Below are positions 13,400 to 27,332 of a stretch of 64,000 bases of DNA, one piece after another. A program made the position numbers and the translations under genes. The stretch is from Bugulina stolonifera. Lineage: Eukaryota > Bryozoa > Gymnolaemata > Cheilostomatida > Bugulidae. Under the pieces are notes generated by a model, which did no database searches, was not told where the DNA came from, and saw only the letters and a list, made by a program, of their open reading frames with translations. The stretch lies in assembly GCA_935421135.1 (NCBI GenBank), contig OW285190.1:3162001-3226000 (forward strand). Reading direction: 5' to 3'. Within the stretch, counting starts at the first letter, position 1; each line of letters begins with the position of its first letter.

Positions 13400-15508
13400 A
13401 ACCTTGAAACTTCTGTAACCACTGGCGTTGTAAATAAATATGAATATGTAACCTTGTAACTTCTGTAACCACTGGCGTTGTAAATAAATATAAATATGTA
13501 ACCTTGTAACTTCTGTAACCACTGGCGTTGTAAATAAATATAAACATGTAACCTTGTAACTTCTGTAACCACTGGCCTTGTAAATAAATATAAATATGTA
13601 ACCTTGTAACTTCTGTAACCAATGGCGTTGTAAATAAATATAAACATGTAACCTTGTAACTTCTGTAACCACTGGCGTTGTAAATAAATATAAACATATA
13701 ACCTTGTAACTTCTGTAACCACTGGCGTTGTAAATAAATATGAACATGTAACCTTGTAACCTCTGTAACCACTGGCGTTGTAAATAAATATAAATATGTA
13801 ACCTTGTAACTTCTGTAACCACTGGTGTTGTAAATAAATATAAACATGTAACCTTGTAACTTCTGTAACCACTGGCGTTGTAAATAAATATAAATATGTA
13901 ACCTTGTAACTTCTGTAACCACTGGCGTTGTAAATAAATATAAACATGTAACCTTGTAACTTCTGTAACCACTGGCGTTGTAAATAAATATAAACATGTA
14001 ACCTTGTAACTTCTGTAACCACTGGCGTTGTAAATAAATATAAACATGTAACCTTGTAACTTCTGTAACCACTGGCGTTGTAAATAAATATAAACATGTA
14101 ACCTTGTAACTTCTGTAACCACTGGCGTTGTAAATAAATATAAATATGTAACCTTGTGACTTCTGTAACCACTGGCGTTGTAAATAAATATAAATATGTA
14201 ACCTTGTAACTTCTGTAACCACTGGCGTTGTAAATAAATATAAACATGTAACCTTGTAACTTCTGTAACCACTGGCGTTGTAAATAAATATAAACATGTA
14301 ACCTTGTAACTTCTGTAACCACTGGCGTTGTAAATAAATATAAACATGTAACCTTGTAACTTCTGTAACCACTGGTGTTGTAAATAAATATAAACATGTA
14401 ACCTTGTAACTTCTGTAACCACTGGCGTTGTAAATAAATATAAATATGTAACCTTGTAACTTCTGTAACCACTGGCGTTGTAAATAAATATAAACATGTA
14501 ACCTTGTAACTTCTGTAACCACTGGCGTTGTAAATAAATATAAACATGTAACCTTGTAACTTCTGTAACCACTGGCGTTGTAAATAAATATAAATATGTA
14601 ACCTTGTAACTTCTGTAACCACTGGTGTTGTAAATAAATATAAACATGTAACCTTGTAACTTCTGTAACCACTGGCGTTGTAAATAAATATAAATATGTA
14701 ACCTTGTAACTTCTGTAACCACTGGCGTTGTAAATAAATATAAACATGTAACCTTGTAACTTCTGTAACCACTGGCGTTGTAAATAAATATAAACATGTA
14801 ACCTTGTAACTTCTGTAACCACTGGCGTTGTAAATAAATATAAACATGTAACCTTGTAACTTCTGTAACCACTGGCGTTGTAAATAAATATAAACATGTA
14901 ACCTTGTAACTTCTGTAACCACTGGCGTTGTAAATAAATATAAATATGTAACCTTGTGACTTCTGTAACCACTGGCGTTGTAAATAAATATAAATATGTA
15001 ACCTTGTAACTTCTGTAACCACTGGCGTTGTAAATAAATATAAACATGTAACCTTGTAACTTCTGTAACCACTGGCGTTGTAAATAAATATAAACATGTA
15101 ACCTTGTAACTTCTGTAACCACTGGCGTTGTAAATAAATATAAACATGTAACCTTGTAACTTCTGTAACCACTGGTGTTGTAAATAAATATAAACATGTA
15201 ACCTTGTAACTTCTGTAACCACTGGCGTTGTAAATAAATATAAATATGTAACCTTGTAACTTCTGTAACCACTGGCGTTGTAAATAAATATAAACATGTA
15301 ACCTTGTAACTTCTGTAACCACTGGCGTTGTAAATAAATATAAACATGTAACCTTGTAACTTCTGTAACCACTGGCGTTGTAAATAAATATAAACATGTA
15401 ACCTTGTAACTTCTGTAACCACTGGCGTTGTAAATAAATATAAGCATGTAACCTTGTAACTTCTGTAACCACTGGCGTTGTAAATAAATATAAATATGTA
15501 ACCTTGTG
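12472..15508. repeat. Local expansion of a roughly 0.5 kb sub-block, left copy
   Basis: The ttgtgac variant occurs at 13008, 14158, 14958 and 15508, spaced by 1,150, 800 and 550 bp (23, 16 and 11 units). The T27 variant without T21 keeps step at 12671, 13821, 14621 and 15171. Only the first two repeats have the upstream aaccaatgg, 536 bp before ttgtgac. These are step-wise tandem duplications of whole units. Confidence 0.78.
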
Positions 15509-16299
15509 ACTTCTGTAACCACTGGCGTTGTAAATAAATATAAATATGTAACCCTGTAACTTCTGTAACCACTGGCGTTGTAAATAAATATAAACATGTA
15601 ACCTTGTAACTTCTGTAACCACTGGCGTTGTAAATAAATATAAACATGTAACCTTGTAACTTCTGTAACCACTGGCGTTGTAAATAAATATAAACATGTA
15701 ACCTTGTAACTTCTGTAACCACTGGCGTTGTAAATAAATATAAACATGTAACCTTGTAACTTCTGTAACCACTGGCGTTGTAAATAAATATAAGTATGTA
15801 ACCTTGTAACTTCTGTAACCACTGGCGTTGTAAATAAATATAAACATGTAACCTTGTAACTTCTGTAACCACTGGCGTTGTAAATAAATATAAACATGTA
15901 ACCTTGTAACTTCTGTAACCACTGGCGTTGTAAATAAATATAAATATGTAACCTTGTAACTTCTGTAACCACTGGCGTTGTAAATAAATATAAACATGTA
16001 ACCTTGTAACTTCTGTAACCACTGGCGTTGTAAATAAATATAAACATGTAACCTTGTAACTTCTGTAACCACTGGCCTTGTAAATAAATATAAATATGTA
16101 ACCTTGTAACTTCTGTAACCACTGGCGTTGTAAATAAATATAAATATGTAACCTTGTAACTTCTGTAACCACTGGCGTTGTAAATAAATATAAACATGTA
16201 ACCTTGTAACTTCTGTAACCACTGGCCTTGTAAATAAATATAAACATGTTACCTTGTAACTTCTGTAACCACTGGCGTTGTAAATAAATATAAATATGC

Positions 16300-17082
16300 A
16301 ACCTTGTAACTTCTGTAACTACTGGCGTTGTAAATAATTATAAACATGTAACCTTGTAACTTCTGTAACCACTGGCGTTGTAAATAAATATAAATATGTA
16401 ACCTTGTAACTTCTGTAACTACTGGTGTTGTAAATAAATATAAACATGTACCCTTGTAACTTCTGTAACCACTGGCGTTGTAAATAAATATAAACATGTA
16501 ACCTTGTAACTTCTGTAACCACTGGCGTTGTAAATAAATATAAACATGTAACCTTGTAACTTCTGTAACCACTGGCGTTGCAAATAAATATAAATATGTA
16601 ACCTTGTAACTTCTGTAACTACTGGCGTTGTAAATAATTATAAACATGTAACCTTGTAACTTCTGTAACCACTGGCGTTGCAAATAAATATAAATATGTA
16701 ACCTTGTAACTTCTGTAACTACTGGCGTTGTAAATAAATATAAATATGTAACCTTGTAACTTCTGTAACTACTGGCGTTGTATATAATTATAAACATGTA
16801 ACCTTGTAACTTCTGTAACCACTGGCCTTGTAAATAAATATAAACATGTAACCTTGTAACTTCTGTAACCACTGGCGTTGTAAATAAATATAAATATGTA
16901 ACCTTGTAACTTCTGTAACTACTGGCGTTGTAAATAATTATAAACATGTAACCTTGTAACTTCTGTAACCACTGGCGTTGTAAATAAATATAAATATGTA
17001 ACCTTGTAACTTCTGTAACTACTGGCGTTGTAAATAAATAGAAACATGTAACCTTGTAACTTCTGTAACCACTGGCGTTGTA
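16300..17082. repeat. First cassette head (R1) inside the left domain
   Basis: Preceded by gttacc at 16248 and gcaacc at 16298, then T21/T39 units, gtatata at 16780 (482 bp after gcaacc) and atagaaac at 17041. All of these recur 7,933 bp downstream in R2. It is the only cassette head left of 24 kb. Private changes include cccttg at 16451, two ttgcaaat units and tacatatg near 17091. Confidence 0.78.
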
Positions 17083-19199
17083 AATAAATATACATATGTA
17101 ACCTTGTAACTTCTGTAACCACTGGCGTTGTAAATAAATATAAACATGTAACCTTGTAACTTCTGTAACCACTGGCGTTGTAAATAAATATAAATATGTA
17201 ACCTTGTAACTTCTGTAACCACTGGCGTTGTAAATAATTATAAACATGTAACCTTGTAACTTCTGTAACCACTGGCGTTGTAAATAAATATAAATATGTA
17301 ACCTTGTAACTTCTGTAACTACTGGTGTTGTAAATAAATATAAACATGTAACCTTGTAACTTCTGTAACCACTGGCGTTGTAAATAAATATAAATATGTA
17401 ACCTTGTAACTTCTGTAACCACTGGCGTTGTAAATAAATATAAATATGTAACCTTGTAACTTCTGTAACCACTGGCGTTGTAAATAAATATAAACATGTA
17501 ACCTTGTAACTTCTGTAACCACTGGCGTTGTAAATAAATATAAATATGTAACCTTGTAACTTCTGTAACCACTGGCGTTGTAAATAAATATAAATATGTA
17601 ACCTTGTAACTTCTGTAACCACTGGCGTTGTAAATAAATATAAACATGTAACCTTGTAACTTCTGTAACCACTGGCGTTGTAAATAAATATAAACATGTA
17701 ACCTTGTAACTTCTGTAACCACTGGCCTTGTAAATAAATATAAATATGTAACCTTGTAACTTCTGTAACCACTGGCGTTGTAAATAAATATAAACATGTA
17801 ACCTTGTAACTTCTGTAACCACTGGCGTTGTAAATAAATATAAACAAGTAACCTTGTAACTTCTGTAACCACTGGCGTTGTAAATAAATATAAATATGTA
17901 ACCTTGTAACTTCTGTAACTACTGTTGTTGTAAATAAATATAAACATGTAACCTTGTAACTTCTGTAACCACTGGCGTTGTAAATAAATATAAATATGTA
18001 ACCTTGTAACTTCTGTAACCACTGGCGTTGTAAATAAATATAAACATGTAACCTTGTAACTTCTGTAACCACTGGCGTTGTAAATAAATATAAACATGTA
18101 ACCTTGTAACTTCTGTAACCACTGGCCTTGTAAATAAATATAAATATGTAACCTTGTAACTTCTGTAACCACTGGCGTTGTAAATAAATATAAACATGTA
18201 ACCTTGTAACTTCTGTAACCACTGGCGTTGTAAATAAATATAAACATGTAACCTTGTAACTTCTGTAACCACTGGCGTTGTAAATAAATATAAATATGTA
18301 ACCTTGTAACTTCTGTAACCACTGGCGTTGTAAATAAATATAAACATGTAACCTTGTAACTTCTGTAACCACTGGCGTTGTAAATAAATATAAACATGTA
18401 ACCTTGTAACTTCTGTAACCACTGGCGTTGTAAATAAATATAAACATGTAACCTTGTAACTTCTGTAACCACTGGCGTTGTAAATAAATATAAACAAGTA
18501 ACCTTGTAACTTCTGTAACCACTGGCGTTGTAAATAAATATAAATATGTAACCTTGTAACTTCTGTAACTACTGGTGTTGTAAATAAATATAAACATGTA
18601 ACCTTGTAACTTCTGTAACCACTGGCGTTGTAAATAAATATAAACATGTAACCTTGTAACTTCTGTAACCACTGGCGTTGTAAATAAATATAAATATGTA
18701 ACCTTGTAACTTCTGTAACCACTGGCGTTGTAAATAAATATGAATATGTAACCTTGTAACTTCTGTAACCACTGGCGTTGTAAATAAATATAAATATGTA
18801 ACCTTGTAACTTCTGTAACCACTGGCGTTGTAAATAAATATAAACATGTAACCTTGTAACTTCTGTAACTACTGGTGTTGTAAATAAATATAAACATGTA
18901 ACCTTGTAACTTCTGTAACCACTGGCGTTGTAAATAAATATAAACATGTAACCTTGTAACTTCTGTAACCACTGGCGTTGTAAATAAATATAAATATGTA
19001 ACCTTGTAACTTCTGTAACCACTGGCGTTGTAAATAAATATGAATATGTAACCTTGTAACTTCTGTAACCACTGGCGTTGTAAATAAATATAAATATATA
19101 ACCTTGTAACTTCTGTAACCACTGGCGTTGTAAATAAAAATAAACATGTAACCTTGTAACTTCTGTAACCACTGGCCTTGTAAATAAATATAAATATGT

Positions 19200-19232
19200 A
19201 ACCACTGGCGTTGTAAATAAATATAAATATGT
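19200..19232. repeat. 33 bp short unit, copy 4
   Basis: Same deletion, 7,983 bp after copy 3. The downstream flank matches copies 1 and 3 (aacattg at 19333, catgaaacc near 19630). The upstream flank matches only back to about 18.4 kb. No short unit occurs after this point in the window. Confidence 0.98.
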
Positions 19233-19282
19233 AACCTTGTAACTTCTGTAACCACTGGCGTTGTAAATAAATATAAACATGT

Positions 19283-21349
19283 AACCTTGTAACTTCTGTA
19301 ACCACTGGCGTTGTAAATAAATATAAATATGTAACATTGTAACTTCTGTAACCACTGGCGTTGTAAATAAATATAAATATGTAACCTTGTAACTTCTGTA
19401 ACTACTGGCTTTGTAAATAAATATAAACATGTAACCTTGTAACTTCTGTAACCACTGGCGTTGTAAATAAATATAAACATGTAACCTTGTAACTTCTGTA
19501 ACCACTGGCGTTGTAAATAAATATAAATATGTAACCTTGTAACTTCTGTAACCACTGGCGTCGTAAATAAATATAAACATGTAACCTTGTAACTTCTGTA
19601 ACCACTGGCGTTGTAAATAAATATAAACATGAAACCTTGTAACTTCTGTAACCACTGGCGTTGTAAATAAATATAAATATGTAACCTTGTAACTTCTGTA
19701 ACCACTGGCGTTGTAAATAAATATAAATGTGTAACCTTGTAACTTCTGTAACCACTGGCGTTGTAAATAATTATAAACATGTAACCTTGTAACTTCTGTA
19801 ACCACTGGCGTTGTAAATAAATATAAATATGTAACCTTGTAACTTCTGTAACTACTGGCGTTGTAAATAATTATAAACATGTAACCTTGTAACTTCTGTA
19901 ACCACTGGCGTTGTAAATAAATATAAATATGTAACCTTGTAACTTCTGTAACCACTGGCGTTGTAAATAAATATAAACATGTAACCTTGTAACTTCTGTA
20001 ACCACTGGCGTTGTAAATAAATATAAATATGTAACCTTGTAACTTCTGTAACCACTGGCGTTGTAAATAAATATAAACATGTAACCTTGTAACTTCTGTA
20101 ACTACTGGTGTTGTAAATAAATATAAACATGTAACCTTGTAACTTCTGTAACCACTGGCGTTGTAAATAAATATAAACATGTAACCTTGTAACTTCTGTA
20201 ACCACTGGCGTTGTAAATAAATATAAATATGTAACCTTGTAACTTCTGTAACCACTGGCGTTGTAAATAAATATGAATATGTAACCTTGTAACTTCTGTA
20301 ACCACTGGCGTTGTAAATAAATATAAATATGTAACCTTGTAACTTCTGTAACCACTGGCGTTGTAAATAAATATAAACATGTAACCTTGTAACTTCTGTA
20401 ACCACTGGCCTTGTAAATAAATATAAATATGTAACCTTGTAACTTCTGTAACCAATGGCGTTGTAAATAAATATAAACATGTAACCTTGTAACTTCTGTA
20501 ACCACTGGCGTTGTAAATAAATATAAACATATAACCTTGTAACTTCTGTAACCACTGGCGTTGTAAACAAATATGAACATGTAACCTTGTAACTTCTGTA
20601 ACCACTGGCGTTGTAAATAAATATAAATATGTAACCTTGTAACTTCTGTAACCAGTGGTGTTGTAAATAAATATAAACATGTAACCTTGTAACTTCTGTA
20701 ACCACTGGCGTTGTAAATAAATATAAATATGTAACCTTGTAACTTCTGTAACCACTGGCGTTGTAAATAAATATAAACATGTAACCTTGTAACTTCTGTA
20801 ACCACTGGCGTTGTAAATAAATATAAACATGTAACCTTGTAACTTCTGTAACCACTGGCGTTGTAAATAAATATAAACATGTAACCTTGTAACTTCTGTA
20901 ACCACTGGCGTTGTAAATAAATATAAACATGTAACCTTGTAACTTCTGTAACCACTGGCGTTGTAAATAAATATAAATATGTAACCTTGTGACTTCTGTA
21001 ACCACTGGCGTTGTAAATAAATATAAATATGTAACCTTGTAACTTCTGTAACCACTGGCGTTGTAAATAAATATAAACATGTAACCTTGTAACTTCTGTA
21101 ACCACTGGCGTTGTAAATAAATATAAACATGTAACCTTGTAACTTCTGTAACCACTGGCGTTGTAAATAAATATAAACATGTAACCTTGTAACTTCTGTA
21201 ACCACTGGCGTTGTAAATAAATATAAACATGTAACCTTGTAACTTCTGTAACCACTGGCGTTGTAAATAAATATAAATATGTAACCTTGTAACTTCTGTA
21301 ACCACTGGCGTTGTAAATAAATATAAACATGTAACCTTGTAACTTCTGT
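19283..21349. repeat. Left domain: block Lb, copy 3
   Basis: Offset 7,983 bp from copy 2: aacattg at 19333, gcgtc at 19562, catgaaacc at 19632, aaccaatgg at 20455 and ttgtgac at 20991. After about 21.35 kb the offset to the previous copy drops from 7,983 to 7,933, so one unit was gained or lost there. Confidence 0.78.
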
Positions 21350-23291
21350 AACCACTGGCGTTGTAAATAAATATGAATATGTAACCTTGTAACTTCTGTA
21401 ACCACTGGCGTTGTAAATAAATATAAATATGTAACCTTGTAACTTCTGTAACCACTGGCGTTGTAAATAAATATAAACATGTAACCTTGTAACTTCTGTA
21501 ACCACTGGCCTTGTAAATAAATATAAATATGTAACCTTGTAACTTCTGTAACCAATGGCGTTGTAAATAAATATAAACATGTAACCTTGTAACTTCTGTA
21601 ACCACTGGCGTTGTAAATAAATATAAACATATAACCTTGTAACTTCTGTAACCACTGGCGTTGTAAATAAATATGAACATGTAACCTTGTAACTTCTGTA
21701 ACCACTGGCGTTGTAAATAAATATAAATATGTAACCTTGTAACTTCTGTAACCACTGGTGTTGTAAATAAATATAAACATGTAACCTTGTAACTTCTGTA
21801 ACCACTGGCGTTGTAAATAAATATAAATATGTAACCTTGTAACTTCTGTAACCACTGGCGTTGTAAATAAATATAAACATGTAACCTTGTAACTTCTGTA
21901 ACCACTGGCGTTGTAAATAAATATAAACATGTAACCTTGTAACTTCTGTAACCACTGGCGTTGTAAATAAATATAAACATGTAACCTTGTAACTTCTGTA
22001 ACCACTGGCGTTGTAAATAAATATAAACATGTAACCTTGTAACTTCTGTAACCACTGGCGTTGTAAATAAATATAAATATGTAACCTTGTGACTTCTGTA
22101 ACCACTGGCGTTGTAAATAAATATAAATATGTAACCTTGTAACTTCTGTAACCACTGGCGTTGTAAATAAATATAAATATGTAACCTTGTAACTTCTGTA
22201 ACCACTGGCGTTGTAAATAAATATAAACATGTAACCTTGTAACTTCTGTAACCACTGGCGTTGTAAATAAATATAAACATGTAACCTTGTAACTTCTGTA
22301 ACCACTGGCGTTGTAAATAAATATAAACATGTAACCTTGTAACTTCTGTAACCACTGGCGTTGTAAATAAATATAAACATGTAACCTTGTAACTTCTGTA
22401 ACCACTGGCGTTGTAAATAAATATAAATATGTAACCTTGTAACTTCTGTAACCACTGGCGTTGTAAATAAATATAAACATGTAACCTTGTAACTTCTGTA
22501 ACCACTGGCGTTGTAAATAAATATAAATATGTAACCTTGTAACTTCTGTAACCACTGACGTTGTAAATAAATATGAATATGTAACCTTGTAACTTCTGTA
22601 ACCACTGGCGTTGTAAATAAATATAAATATGTAACCTTGTAACTTCTGTAACCACTGGCGTTGTAAATAAATATAAACATGTAACCTTGTAACTTCTGTA
22701 ACCACTGGCCTTGTAAATAAATATAAATATGTAACCTTGTAACTTCTGTAACCAATGGCGTTGTAAATAAATATAAACATGTAACCTTGTAACTTCTGTA
22801 ACCACTGGCGTTGTAAATAAATATAAACATATAACCTTGTAACTTCTGTAACCACTGGCGTTGTAAATAAATATGAACATGTAACCTTGTAACTTCTGTA
22901 ACCACTGGCGTTGTAAATAAATATAAATATGTAACCTTGTAACTTCTGTAACCACTGGTGTTGTAAATAAATATAAACATGTAACCTTGTAACTTCTGTA
23001 ACCACTGGCGTTGTAAATAAATATAAATATGTAACCTTGTAACTTCTGTAACCACTGGCGTTGTAAATAAATATAAACATGTAACCTTGTAACTTCTGTA
23101 ACCACTGGCGTTGTAAATAAATATAAACATGTAACCTTGTAACTTCTGTAACCACTGGCGTTGTAAATAAATATAAACATGTAACCTTGTAACTTCTGTA
23201 ACCACTGGCGTTGTAAATAAATATAAACATGTAACCTTGTAACTTCTGTAACCACTGGCGTTGTAAATAAATATAAATATGTAACCTTGTG
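20455..23291. repeat. Local expansion of a roughly 0.5 kb sub-block, right copy
   Basis: Three copies of the aaccaatgg to ttgtgac pair (20455/20991, 21555/22091, 22755/23291), spaced by 1,100 and 1,200 bp. All keep the 536 bp internal distance and the acatata variant 76 bp after aaccaatgg. The number and spacing of copies differ from the matching place about 7.95 kb upstream. Confidence 0.78.
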
Positions 23292-24232
23292 ACTTCTGTA
23301 ACCACTGGCGTTGTAAATAAATATAAATATGTAACCTTGTAACTTCTGTAACCACTGGCGTTGTAAATAAATATAAACATGTAACCTTGTAACTTCTGTA
23401 ACCACTGGCGTTGTAAATAAATATAAACATGTAACCTTGTAACTTCTGTAACCACTGGCGTTGTAAATAAATATAAACATGTAACCTTGTAACTTCTGTA
23501 ACCACTGGTGTTGTAAATAAATATAAACATGTAACCTTGTAACTTCTGTAACCACTGGCGTTGTAAATAAATATAAACATGTAACCTTGTAACTTCTGTA
23601 ACCACTGGCGTTGTAAATAAATATAAACATGTAACCTTGTAACTTCTGTAACCACTGGCGTTGTAAATAAATATAAATATGTAACCTTGTAACTTCTGTA
23701 ACCACTGGCGTTGTAAATAACGATAAACATGTAACCTTGTAACTTCTGTAACCACTGGCGTTGTAAATAAATATAAACATGTAACCTTGTAACTTCTGTA
23801 ACCACTGGCGTTGTAAATAAATATAAATATGTAACCTTGTAACTTCTGTAACCACTGGCGTTGTAAATAAATATAAACATGTAACCTTGTAACTTCTGTA
23901 ACCACTGGCGTTGTAAATAAATATAAACATGTAACCTTGTAACTTCTGTAACCACTGGCCTTGTAAATAAATATAAATATGTAACCTTGTAACTTCTGTA
24001 ACCACTGGCGTTGTAAATAAATATGAATATGTAACCTTGTAACTTCTGTAACCACTGGCGTTGTAAATAAATATAAACATGTAACCTTGTAACTTCTGTA
24101 ACCACTGGCGTTGTAAATAAATATAAACATGTAACCTTGTAACTTCTGTAACCACTGGCCTTGTAAATAAATATAAACATGTTACCTTGTAGCTTCTGTA
24201 ACCACTGGCGTTGTAAATAAATATAAATATGC

Positions 24233-27200
24233 AACCTTGTAACTTCTGTAACTACTGGCGTTGTAAATAATTATAAACATGTAACCTTGTAACTTCTGTA
24301 ACCACTGGCGTTGTAAATAAATATAAATATCTAACCTTGTAACTTCTGTAACTACTGGTGTTGTAAATAAATATAAACATGTAACCTTGTAACTTCTGTA
24401 ACCACTGGCGTTGTAAATAAATATAAACATGTAACCTTGTAACTTCTGTAACCACTGGCGTTGTAAATAAATATAAACATGCAACCTTGTAACTTCTGTA
24501 ACCACTGGCGTTGTAAATAAATATAAATATGTAACCTTGTAACTTCTGTAACTACTGGCGTTGTAAATAATTATAAACATGTAACCTTGTAACTTCTGTA
24601 ACCACTGGCGTTGTAAATAAATATAAATATGTAACCTTGTAACTTCTGTAACTACTGGCGTTGTAAATAAATATAAATATGTAACCTTGTAACTTCTGTA
24701 ACTACTGGCGTTGTATATAATTATAAACATGTAACCTTGTAACTTCTGTAACCACTGGCCTTGTAAATAAATATAAACATGTAACCTTGTAACTTCTGTA
24801 ACCACTGGCGTTGTAAATAAATATAAATATGTAACCTTGTAACTTCTGTAACTACTGGCGTTGTAAATAATTATAAACATGTAACCTTGTAACTTCTGTA
24901 ACCACTGGCGTTGTAAATAAATATAAATATGTAAACTTGTAACTTCTGTAACTACTGGCGTTGTAAATAAATAGAAACATGTAACCTTGTAACTTCTGTA
25001 ACCACTGGCGTTGTAAATAAATATAAATATGTAACCTTGTAACTTCTGTAACCACTGGCGTTGTAAATAAATATAAACATGTAACCTTGTAACTTCTGTA
25101 ACCACTGGCGTTTTAAATAAATATAAATATGTAACATTGTAACTTCTGTAACCACTGGCGTTGTAAATAAATATAAATATGTAACCTTGTAACTTCTGTA
25201 ACTACTGGCGTTGTAAATAAATATAAACATGTAACCTTGTAACTTCTGTAACCACTGGCGTTGTAAATAAATATAAACATGTAACCTTGTAACTTCTGTA
25301 ACCACTGGCGTTGTAAATAAATATAAATATGTAACCTTGTAACTTCTGTAACCACTGACGTCGTAAATAAATATAAACATGTAACCTTGTAACTTCTGTA
25401 ACCACTGGCGTTGTAAATAAATATAAACATGTAACCTTGTAACTTCTGTAACCACTGGCGTTGTAAATAAATATAAATATGTAACCTTGTAACTTCTGTA
25501 ACCACTGGCGTTGTAAATAAATATAAATATGTAACCTTGTAACTTCTGTAACTACTGGCGTTGTAAATAATTATAAACATGTAACCTTGTAACTTCTGTA
25601 ACCACTGGCGTTGTAAATAAATATAAATATGTAACCTTGTAACTTCTGTAACTACTGGTGTTGTAAATAAATATAAACATGTAACCTTGTAACTTCTGTA
25701 ACCACTGGCGTTGTAAATAAATATAAATATGTAACCTTGTAACTTCTGTAACCACTGGCGTTGTAAATAAATATAAATATGTAACCTTGTAACTTCTGTA
25801 ACCACTGGCGTTGTAAATAAATATAAACATGTAACCTTGTAACTTCTGTAACCACTGGCGTTGTAAATAAATATAAATATGTAACCTTGTAACTTCTGTA
25901 ACCACTGGCGTTGTAAATAAATATAAATATGTAACCTTGTAACTTCTGTAACCACTGGCGTTGTAAATAAATATAAATGTGTAACCTTGTAACTTCTGTA
26001 ACCACTGGCGTTGTAAATAAATATAAACATGTTACCTTGTAACTTCTGTAACCACTGGCGTTGTAAATAAATATAAATATGTAACCTTGTAACTTCTGTA
26101 ACCACTGGCGTTGTAAATAAATATGAATATGTAACCTTGTAACTTCTGTAACCACTGGCGTTGTAAATAAATATAAATATGTAACCTTGTAACTTCTGTA
26201 ACCACTGGCGTTGTAAATAAATATAATCATGTAACCTTGTAACTTCTGTAACCACTGGCCTTGTAAATAAATATAAATATGTAACCTTGTAACTTCTGTA
26301 ACCAATGGCGTTGTAAATAAATATAAACATGTAACCTTGTAACTTCTGTAACCACTGGCGTTGTAAATAAATATAAACATGTAACCTTGTAACTTCTGTA
26401 AACACTGGCGTTGTAAATAAATATAAACATGTAACCTTGTAACTTCTGTAACCACTGGCGTTGTAAATAAATATAAATATGTAACCTTGTAACTTCTGTA
26501 ACCACTGGCGTTGTAAATAAATATAAACATGTAACCTTGTAACTTCTGTAACCACTGGCGTTGTAAATAAATATAAATATGTAACCTTGTAACTTCTGTA
26601 ACCACTGGCGTTGTAAATAAATATAAACATGTAACCTTGTAACTTCTGTAACCACTGGCGTTGTAAATAAATATAAACATGTAACCTTGTAACTTCTGTA
26701 ACCACTGGCGTTGTAAATAAATATAAACATGTAACCTTGTAACTTCTGTAACCACTGGCGTTGTAAATAAATATAAACATGTAACCTTGTAACTTCTGTA
26801 ACCACTGGCGTTGTAAATAAATATAAATATGTAACCTTGTGACTTCTGTAACCACTGGCGTTGTAAATAAATATAAATATGTAACCTTGTAACTTCTGTA
26901 ACCACTGGCGTTTTAAATAAATATAAACATGTAACCTTGTAACTTCTGTAACCACTGGCGTTGTAAATAAATATAAACATGTAACCTTGTAACTTCTGTA
27001 ACCACTGGCGTTGTAAATAAATATAAACATGTAACCTTGTAACTTCTGTAACCACTGGCGTTGTAAATAAATATAAACATGTAACCTTGTAACTTCTGTA
27101 ACCACTGGCGTTGTAAATAAATATAAATATGTAACCTTGTAACTTCTGTAACCACTGGCGTTGTAAATAAATATAAACATGTAACCTTGTAACTTCTGTA

Positions 27201-27332
27201 ACCACTGGCGTTGTAAATAAATATAAACATGTAACCTTGTAACTTCTGTAACCACTGGCGTTGTAAATAAATATAAATATGTAACCTTGTAACTTCTGTA
27301 ACCACTGGCGTTGTAAATAAATATAAATATGC
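24233..27332. repeat. Right-domain cassette R2 (3,100 bp, 62 units)
   Basis: Head markers: gttacc at 24181, gcaacc at 24231, ctaacc near 24331, gtatata at 24713, atagaaac at 24974, aacattg at 25133 and GACGTC at 25357. The tail holds gttacc at 26031, aaccaatgg at 26305 and ttgtgac at 26841. It marks the switch from left- to right-domain organisation. This is the first place where gcgtc becomes gacgtc. Confidence 0.75.

Larger units (their letters stand above)
17919..24155 (-). other. Longest reverse-strand stop-free tract, not a gene
   Basis: About 2,078 codons can be read here on the reverse strand. The reading is a near-perfect 50-residue repeat, because 150 bp (three units) is the smallest common period of the 50 bp unit and the codon. 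The reverse complement of the consensus unit contains no TAA, TAG or TGA in any frame, so all three frames are open and carry overlapping versions of the same 50 residues. The tract runs straight through the 33 bp unit at 19200 despite the change of phase. Starts are GTG or ATG triplets that happen to follow a stop. The stops come from single substitutions, mostly T21 (making TAG) or T31 (making TAA). There is no unique N- or C-terminal region, no intron signal and no ribosome-binding context. I treat it and every similar tract in the window as non-coding. Confidence 0.9.

Noticed and set aside
25357..25362. A functional CRE/bZIP site at the TGACGTC words.
   Set aside because: The word arises from two point changes in a satellite unit, differs from the full CRE at the last base, and has no gene nearby. 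It is kept only as a lineage marker.
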